NCBI GenBank assembly: GCA_002360555.1
Contig: DEQS01000044.1
Span: forward strand, 1 to 11,167
Origin: Chloracidobacterium sp. UBA3360
GTDB taxonomy: Bacteria; Acidobacteriota; Blastocatellia; Pyrinomonadales; Pyrinomonadaceae
Length of the DNA: 11,167 nucleotides
Direction of reading: 5' to 3'
The notes under the pieces were generated by a model that saw nothing but the letters and a program-made list of their open reading frames with translations, was not told where the DNA came from and did not search any database. A program made the translations under genes and the position numbers. Positions 6,758 to 11,167 of the stretch are shown in pieces. Positions within the stretch are counted from its first letter, which is position 1, and the number at the start of each line of letters is the position of its first letter.

Positions 6758-7951
6758 TTAATTTCTTCGGCCTCCTTCGGTTCGTCCGCCAGTCGCCGCC
6801 GGCTTGGCAGGAGCGCTCGAGCGGCTTGACTGTCCCCGTGAGCTGTTTTGGCGTGTCTGCGCACCGTTACCCGAACCACCAAACCCAGACGTACGGTTCG
6901 TGTTGTTTTGAGTCGGACTCGTTGCCGGAGTGTTTGTCTTACCGCGGTACGAGTTGTTATTTGCGCTATTCGTATTAATATTGCGGTTTACGTTGTTGTT
7001 ATTGACGTTGTTCCGGTTGATGTTGTTTGTGTTCACGTTGTTCACATTTACGTTATTACGGTTGACGTTATTGATATTGACGTTATTGTAATTAACGTTA
7101 CGACTAACGTTGTTGTAGCGGTTAATGTTGTTGTAGTTAACGTTGCGATGAATGATCGCGGAGTTGTAGTGAACCACACTGAAACGGTTGTTAACATAAA
7201 AGCTGTTATTAATATGCACGACCGAAACAGACCGTGAGACCCAACCGACACCGCGCCAACCGTGATAAAACACGGTGCGCGAATACCAGTTGCAGTCGTT
7301 ATTGAGCCAAGCTCCGATCAGCAATCCGGTCGTGAACGCTATCGCGGTAGCGGCAACGACCGCACCGGTCGACGGGCCCGACGAGACATAAACAACCTGT
7401 GGGTTGTAGGTCGGAACGTAGATATATTGAGCCTGTGCCGGGACGATCTTGATGATCTCTTTTTCGACGATCACGGTTTGCTGCGGCGATGTCACCAGAT
7501 AGCCTGCGGCTTTAGCTTTGCCACGAAGACGCTGGATCGAGTTAAATACATCCGCTCCCTGTGAAACATAAGCCTGTCCAAGCGCCGTGGTCCAGTCGAG
7601 CTTATCACTCATGTAAAAAACAACCTGCGGGTAATGGGCGATCGATTTGACGCTCACATCCCAACTCTGGTTATCTACGCCGGTGATTTGGTTATTATTC
7701 GCACGCAGATACCGGGCAGCATTGTCGATCTCATCGACAAACGTCGATGCCGGCAGCATCTGTGCCAACAGCGGATCGGGGTAAAGCGCGATCGGAGCCA
7801 GCAAATTGTCCATCTGGTCGCCCGACAAATTGCCGGCGGCCAAAACCGGGTTGTATGTAGTTTCAACAGTATTGATTGCTGCCTGAACACATAAAAGCGG
7901 ATAGGCCGTTAAGCAAACAGCCAACGATATGGTCATTAATCTCTTTAACAT
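6758..7951 (-). CDS. DUF3300 family secreted protein with Asn-rich pentapeptide tract
   Basis: The 397-residue product has a signal peptide (about 1-24, ending VQAA) and a DUF3300 domain at about 43-185. Family-typical stretches include LLAPIALYPDPLLAQMLPAST (50-70), WDVSVKSIAHYPQVVFYM (97-114), LGQAYVSQGADVFNSIQRLR (124-143) and IYVPTYNPQVVYV (177-189). A hydrophobic Ala/Gly segment (192-216) follows, which could be a membrane segment. Beyond it the chain is almost all Asn, Val, Ile, Tyr, Ser and Arg, with seven tandem NN(V/I)Nx units (289-323), then a Ser/Gln/Gly/Arg tail ending GGRRN. The function is not known for this family. The start has GGAG 8-9 nt upstream. It is the first gene of the unit with DUF2950; the element at 8041-8060 lies 90 bp upstream of its start. 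Confidence 0.93.
   Translation of the reverse strand: MLKRLMTISLAVCLTAYPLLCVQAAINTVETTYNPVLAAGNLSGDQMDNLLAPIALYPDPLLAQMLPASTFVDEIDNAARYLRANNNQITGVDNQSWDVSVKSIAHYPQVVFYMSDKLDWTTALGQAYVSQGADVFNSIQRLRGKAKAAGYLVTSPQQTVIVEKEIIKIVPAQAQYIYVPTYNPQVVYVSSGPSTGAVVAATAIAFTTGLLIGAWLNNDCNWYSRTVFYHGWRGVGWVSRSVSVVHINNSFYVNNRFSVVHYNSAIIHRNVNYNNINRYNNVSRNVNYNNVNINNVNRNNVNVNNVNTNNINRNNVNNNNVNRNINTNSANNNSYRGKTNTPATSPTQNNTNRTSGFGGSGNGAQTRQNSSRGQSSRSSAPAKPAATGGRTEGGRRN
6983..7087 (-). repeat. Seven tandem 15-bp units encoding NN(V/I)Nx
   Basis: Residues 289-323 of the DUF3300 protein read NNVNI, NNVNR, NNVNV, NNVNT, NNINR, NNVNN, NNVNR, exactly seven units of five residues in 105 bp. Asn codons alternate between AAC and AAT and Val codons vary, so the protein pattern is kept while the DNA drifts. 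This points to selection on the peptide rather than recent slippage. The periodicity continues more loosely on both sides (about 268-330). Confidence 0.9.
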
Positions 7952-8040
7952 TGTTCGATTCTCCTTTGAGTCCGTTTACGGTATGAAAAGCCGTTATTCG
8001 CGAAACTTTGACAAAATCCTATCAACGCAAAGATCCGCCG

Positions 8041-8060
8041 GTAACTGTCATTTGTTACAG
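8041..8060. promoter_or_regulatory. Conserved 20-bp regulatory element upstream of DUF3300-DUF2950 (copy B)
   Basis: GTAACTGTCA-TTTG-TTACAG lies 90 bp upstream of the DUF3300 start codon. It is the partner of the element at 5682-5701. The core CTGTCA-N4-TTACAG is an imperfect palindrome; here the flanks also form GTAAC-N8-GTTAC. A shared transcription factor for units 2 and 3 is the simplest reading. The half-site resembles PhoB half-sites (CTGTCA/CTGTAA), but those occur as direct repeats whereas these are inverted. Confidence 0.6.
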
Positions 8061-8142
8061 TCTCGCAAAAAATAATCGCAGGAGCGGAAAAGAATCTAGT
8101 CGCGTCTCCTAACCCGCAAAATGCAAAACCTCTGAACCAACG

Positions 8143-8170
8143 AAAAAGCTGCGAACAACTAGATCGCAGC
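8143..8170 (-). terminator. Intrinsic terminator after the DUF4239 gene
   Basis: Read on the minus strand, GCTGCGA and TCGCAGC (8164-8170 and 8148-8154) form a 7-bp perfect stem with a 9-nt loop, followed by TTTTT (8143-8147). It lies 40 bp beyond the DUF4239 stop at 8210 and closes the four-gene unit before the DUF3300 promoter region. Confidence 0.75.
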
Positions 8171-8209
8171 ATCCGTCTTTCTCAGTAGATAATAGGACAA
8201 CGCTACCGT

Positions 8210-9022
8210 TCAGGGTTTTGCGGGAACGATCGGCGGTGCCGGCGCGTTCATTTCCGTTTGTAAGTTGACCAATGGAGCTTGGGGAATGCTGATAAACGAG
8301 TTCATTGGGTGATCCAGCGCGGCGATGAGTGCAATGACTAGTGAAAACGAGATCGCCAGGATCGACGTTACTCTTGGTCGGCGCGAACCCGCAATGGCCG
8401 TCTGATACCCGACACCGAGCATACCCAATACGATCAAAGCAAAAAGCACAAACCATATGCCGGATGGGATCCTCGCCTGTAGCCCGAGGTTATAACGAAG
8501 TGCGTTAAGCTCTGACATTCGGTTTATCGAATCGATATACAGCGACCCGATATCAGAGAACATAAACGGATCCGACCTTGCATTATCGACCCCAATGGTC
8601 CAGATCTCGCGTTGAATGCGAAACGCGTCGGCTACCCCAGCGGCGGTCTTTTCGGGATCCCGGGCCTGAGCAAACGCAATGCGGTCATCCACGTATTCGC
8701 GCAGCAACTCTTTTGTCTTAGCCCGGTCCGGCTCGCGAAGTAGATCAGACCGCTCCCATGTCGTCCTAAGCACGTTCGCCTCTTCGCGCACGAGCCCCTT
8801 CTTTGTGTCATACCTGTCCGAGGCCATGCTGAATGTAAACGCAAGCATAAACGCCGTCAGGCCGAGTATGGCACCGGCAATCGCCGACACCGGCGATTCG
8901 CGTTCTTGGTCGGTCCTCGCGAGCACTCGCTTACCGATGCGGAAACCAACCTCGACCATAGCCACGATAAACGCGGCAGTTACGAAAAATAGTGCCCAAA
9001 TGGGTAGTACGTCAATGATCAT
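8210..9022 (-). CDS. DUF4239 (bestrophin-like) inner-membrane protein
   Basis: The 270-residue product has four hydrophobic segments at about 4-27, 46-66, 187-207 and 217-237. A soluble helical part of about 120 residues sits between the second and third, the layout of DUF4239 proteins, which are distantly related to bestrophin anion channels. The conserved FTFSMASDRYDTKKGLVREEANVL stretch begins at 62, and the ALDHPMNSFISIPQAPL motif follows the last segment (235-251). The C terminus is Pro/Ala-rich. The start is supported by AGGAG 9 nt upstream. It is the last gene of the unit, 33 bp after the MetA-like barrel, and is followed by a terminator. Ion transport is suggested by the family link only; there is no direct proof of channel activity. 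Confidence 0.85.
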   Translation of the reverse strand: MIIDVLPIWALFFVTAAFIVAMVEVGFRIGKRVLARTDQERESPVSAIAGAILGLTAFMLAFTFSMASDRYDTKKGLVREEANVLRTTWERSDLLREPDRAKTKELLREYVDDRIAFAQARDPEKTAAGVADAFRIQREIWTIGVDNARSDPFMFSDIGSLYIDSINRMSELNALRYNLGLQARIPSGIWFVLFALIVLGMLGVGYQTAIAGSRRPRVTSILAISFSLVIALIAALDHPMNSFISIPQAPLVNLQTEMNAPAPPIVPAKP

Positions 9023-9055
9023 CTCAAACTTCTCCTAACTCGCGGCGTAATACTT

Positions 9056-10012
9056 CTACCTAAATAGGTAACGAAATCCGACCTCGAGCTTAAAACTCTC
9101 GCGTTTTGTTCCGGCCACGTGAGCGGTCGGAGTGACAAAAACGACGACATTCTTGTTCAACGCCTTTCCAAACTCAAAACCCGCCTGCATCGTCGCCTTG
9201 TTGTTATTTTCGAAATCAACGATGACCTCTGCCTTCGGGTTGATATAGAAACCCTTCATACTTCCCTTCGTAAATGATTTGAGGATAATGGGCTTTATCG
9301 ACAGTTCGTTGATATCGGTGCGGGTCTTGTCGCCGGCAAACGAAACGCGATACTCGAGCACCTGGACAAATCCGCCCCATTTACCGATCGGCGTCACCAT
9401 CGCGAATAGCGGCTTAAAAGAGTATTTCCCCGAACCCATACTCGAATGCGATGCCGCCGGGAGACTAAACAGCGGCACGAACGCGAGTACTAGCTTTTTT
9501 GAGACCGGCTTTACGAATGTCATCGACAGAACGACATCGCCGATGCCCGATTCGGTTTTGCCTGTCGGTAATTTTGGATCAAAAACCATCACCGGCAGAT
9601 CGGCTCGGATCGAAACCGTCGGCGTGATCGCATAATCGGCTCTGATGATCGGCACGGCGTGCAAGTATCCGCCCGCAAAGCTTTGGAATTGGTATTTGAT
9701 CTCGACCCGGGTTATCAGCTCAGCCGGGTTCGAGCCGTTGCTCGGGGGTTTCGCCGCCGCCGCTGGCTCATCAGCCGGTTTCGGTGTCGGGGTCGGCGTC
9801 GGATCTACGCGAATCATTGTTTTCGGAGCAGCGCTGTTCGCGTCCGGCACAAACTTGACGGCCTTAAACTTTGCTTCTGCGTTAACGGCCGCCTTTTCTG
9901 TTGTCAGGCAGTCTTTGTCATCGGCGTCGCACTTAATTTCAGTCTGAGCGTGTGTGCTTATCAAAAAAGCAAGCGCGCAAATAATCGTGGCGAATGTGGT
10001 CGTGATGTTCAT
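9056..10012 (-). CDS. Putative outer-membrane beta-barrel protein (MetA/phenol-degradation-like transporter family)
   Basis: The 318-residue product has a signal peptide (hydrophobic 6-20, cleavage near THAQ-T). A low-complexity extension follows, with two Cys (28, 35) and a PTPTPTPKP linker (71-79). From about 98 on there are alternating amphipathic strands typical of a barrel: RVEIKYQFQ, GGYLHAVPIIRADY, VSIRADLPVM, SGIGDVVLSMTFV, FKPLFAMVTPIGKWGGFVQVLEYRVSF, FYINPKAEVIVDFE, ending LEVGFRYLFR. The GIGDV motif followed by paired strands resembles outer-membrane proteins grouped with MetA of phenol degradation, but no substrate can be read from sequence. It starts 9 bp after the stop of the preceding small barrel gene, with only a weak AAAG ribosome site, so translational coupling is likely. 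Confidence 0.7.
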   Translation of the reverse strand: MNITTTFATIICALAFLISTHAQTEIKCDADDKDCLTTEKAAVNAEAKFKAVKFVPDANSAAPKTMIRVDPTPTPTPKPADEPAAAAKPPSNGSNPAELITRVEIKYQFQSFAGGYLHAVPIIRADYAITPTVSIRADLPVMVFDPKLPTGKTESGIGDVVLSMTFVKPVSKKLVLAFVPLFSLPAASHSSMGSGKYSFKPLFAMVTPIGKWGGFVQVLEYRVSFAGDKTRTDINELSIKPIILKSFTKGSMKGFYINPKAEVIVDFENNNKATMQAGFEFGKALNKNVVVFVTPTAHVAGTKRESFKLEVGFRYLFR

Positions 10013-10021
10013 GTATTTTCT

Positions 10022-10567
10022 TTACTTTTTGCCAAAGTGAAAAATGAAGCCGGTTGCGAACTTCGGCTTAGTAGTCGTGTGCCCATCGATCCTAGTGGTC
10101 GATGCCGTTAGATCGAAAAGTCGAATCGACACCTTTTTTGTTACTTCCCAGTCGAGTCCGCCACCGGCCTCAAATGCAAAGCCGGACCGCGATTCACTGC
10201 GTCCCGGATGCGAAGTGTTTTCCCAGGCGACACCCGGCATCGCGTAAACAAACGGCACAAACTTACTCTTACTGCGCATCACAAAATGCGGGCCAACGGT
10301 AAATGCGTATTCGCTTTCTTTGAGTTTTCCGGTCGGGGTTGATTCGGAATAGTAGTTTCCGCTCACATCCGCTGCTATTGAAAGCCAGCGATTTACGTTG
10401 AAGTCAACCGCAGTTTTCCAACCATTAAAGTTATGCCCGTCCGAGCGTAGCAGCGAGTAACCGCCAAAAACTTCGACCTTAGAGATCTCCTCAGGCTCCT
10501 GAGCCACCGCCAAACCGGCGTAGGCGATCAACGCAATAAATGCCGATACGATCCACCTTGTCTTCAT
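10022..10567 (-). CDS. Small outer-membrane beta-barrel protein
   Basis: The 181-residue product has a clean signal peptide (MKTRW, hydrophobic 6-21, cleavage VAQ-EP). Its amphipathic strands resemble the small 8-strand OmpA/OmpX-type barrel: KVEVFGGYSLLR, GWKTAVDFNVNRWLSIAADVSGNYY, YAFTVGPHFVMR, FVPFVYAMPGVAW, FAFEAGGGLDWEV, VSIRLFDLTASTT, and a last strand KFATGFIFHFGKK. The pattern of a GGYS opening, AGGGLDW and a final GFIFHF is common in acidobacterial porin-like proteins. The frame is open further upstream to 10702, but ATG 10567 is chosen because the signal peptide begins there and GAGG lies 10 nt before it; the longer N terminus would overlap the DUF4136 gene. It sits 16 bp after that gene. 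Confidence 0.85.
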   Translation of the reverse strand: MKTRWIVSAFIALIAYAGLAVAQEPEEISKVEVFGGYSLLRSDGHNFNGWKTAVDFNVNRWLSIAADVSGNYYSESTPTGKLKESEYAFTVGPHFVMRSKSKFVPFVYAMPGVAWENTSHPGRSESRSGFAFEAGGGLDWEVTKKVSIRLFDLTASTTRIDGHTTTKPKFATGFIFHFGKK

Positions 10568-10583
10568 ATTTATCAATCCTCGT

Positions 10584-11129
10584 TTATTTGGTTGGTTTGA
10601 CCGGATACTTTTTGAACATCTTGGCGATCGTTTTATTGACCAGTTTTTCCATCTGCCTAGCATCCGCCAGTGGATCGTTCGATGGCTGTGCGACAAAGAC
10701 ATCTTTCACGACCCCGCGCCAAACACTGTATTTATTTTTTGTCTCTATCAGATCGATCAACATCGATCCGGTAGTCACGTTCATCAGGGCGGCAGGGTTG
10801 CCGTAACCTCCCCAACTTTTATAACGCTCGTTGTTCCACGACGGCCCGATGCCTTGCAGGTCCATCCCTACCGCCGCCATGACCGAGATCTGTATGTCAG
10901 GAGCTGCGTCATTCTTTGTCAGACCACGCGATGTCAATTCGCGTTCGATAGCGGCAATTATCATTTGGCTAGTCGACGTTTTTGGAGCGATTTGCCCGCT
11001 GCCCCACGCAAAGGTTTTGAATGTCTTAAAATCAAGAGCTTTATCGACATCCACCGTTATTTTTTGCGCTTGTGCGGCAGATACGACTACAAAAAGAGCC
11101 ACGAAGGCAAAGATCATTTTTAATTTCAT
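10584..11129 (-). CDS. DUF4136 family secreted protein
   Basis: The 181-residue product has a signal peptide (MKLKM, hydrophobic 6-19, cleavage AQAQ-K) with no lipobox Cys, so it is probably periplasmic rather than a lipoprotein. DUF4136 features are visible: D-x-D-KALDFKTFKTFAW (27-42), IIAAIERELTSRGL (57-70), PDIQISVMA (77-85), GSMLIDLIETKNKYSVWRGV (121-140), and the C-terminal MEKLVNKTIAKMFKKYP (160-176). The family is exported but has no proven function. I chose ATG 11129, which has GGGG 6-7 nt upstream and begins the signal peptide, over the in-frame ATG at 11162. It is the first visible gene of the four-gene unit; its promoter lies in or beyond the last 38 bases of the window. Confidence 0.9.
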   Translation of the reverse strand: MKLKMIFAFVALFVVVSAAQAQKITVDVDKALDFKTFKTFAWGSGQIAPKTSTSQMIIAAIERELTSRGLTKNDAAPDIQISVMAAVGMDLQGIGPSWNNERYKSWGGYGNPAALMNVTTGSMLIDLIETKNKYSVWRGVVKDVFVAQPSNDPLADARQMEKLVNKTIAKMFKKYPVKPTK

Positions 11130-11167
11130 TTGTTTCCCCGATCTAATGACTATCCCGATCATGCCGC

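Noticed and set aside
6848..7237. Plus-strand 129-codon frame with many Val and Asn codons, and the region's CRISPR-like periodicity
   Set aside because: It is the complement of the Asn pentapeptide repeats of the DUF3300 gene. The 15-bp period is coding, with no spacer structure.
8041..8060. Pho box as explanation for the shared upstream element
   Set aside because: Half-sites CTGTCA and CTGTAA resemble PhoB half-sites, but Pho boxes are direct repeats at an 11-bp period. Here the halves are inverted, so a Pho call is not supported.
10568..10702. N-terminal extension of the small barrel gene to ATG 10702
   Set aside because: The extra 45 residues overlap the DUF4136 coding region, look non-homologous, and would bury the signal peptide internally.

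Overview
The window looks like chromosomal DNA of a Gram-negative, non-proteobacterial bacterium of roughly balanced GC. My best guess is Acidobacteriota, perhaps class Blastocatellia. The reasons are the paired DUF3300 and DUF2950 genes, the Pro/Thr-rich linkers behind signal peptides, a PknB-type kinase, and a RecA with the GDSLPG loop. This assignment is inference; no rRNA is present. Five of the ten protein genes are outer-membrane barrels or secreted proteins of families that are described but not functionally understood.

Left part (1-1980). The 5' part of a Ser/Thr protein kinase gene runs off the left edge on the minus strand. It is divergent from recA (608-1678, plus strand), across about 300 bp of AT-rich intergenic DNA. 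Two near-identical 18-bp palindromes, TGTTGCA-N4-TG(C/A)AACA, lie 40 bp apart just upstream of recA. They are the best candidates for an SOS (LexA-type) operator pair. Downstream is a tRNA-Phe(GAA) gene with encoded CCA, its own promoter, an unusual perfect 9-bp leader hairpin abutting the mature 5' end, and a clear terminator.

Right part (1980-11167). Eight genes, all on the minus strand, all encode exported or membrane proteins. In order of transcription they form three units. Unit 1 is DUF4136 protein, small outer-membrane barrel, MetA-like outer-membrane barrel, then a DUF4239 membrane protein, ending in a terminator at 8143-8170. Unit 2 is DUF3300 then DUF2950, ending in a terminator near 5720-5750. 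Unit 3 is a 749-residue Tyr/Gly-rich repeat protein followed by an Omp85-type barrel without POTRA domains, with a strong hairpin between them.

Units 2 and 3 share a conserved 20-bp element, GTAACTGTCA-N4-TTACAG, 80-90 bp ahead of their first start codons. Their first genes also share a YVPxY motif before a hydrophobic Gly-rich stretch and Gly/Arg-rich C termini. I therefore read units 2 and 3 as a coregulated envelope or surface module of unknown purpose. No mobile elements, CRISPR arrays or rRNA genes were seen.
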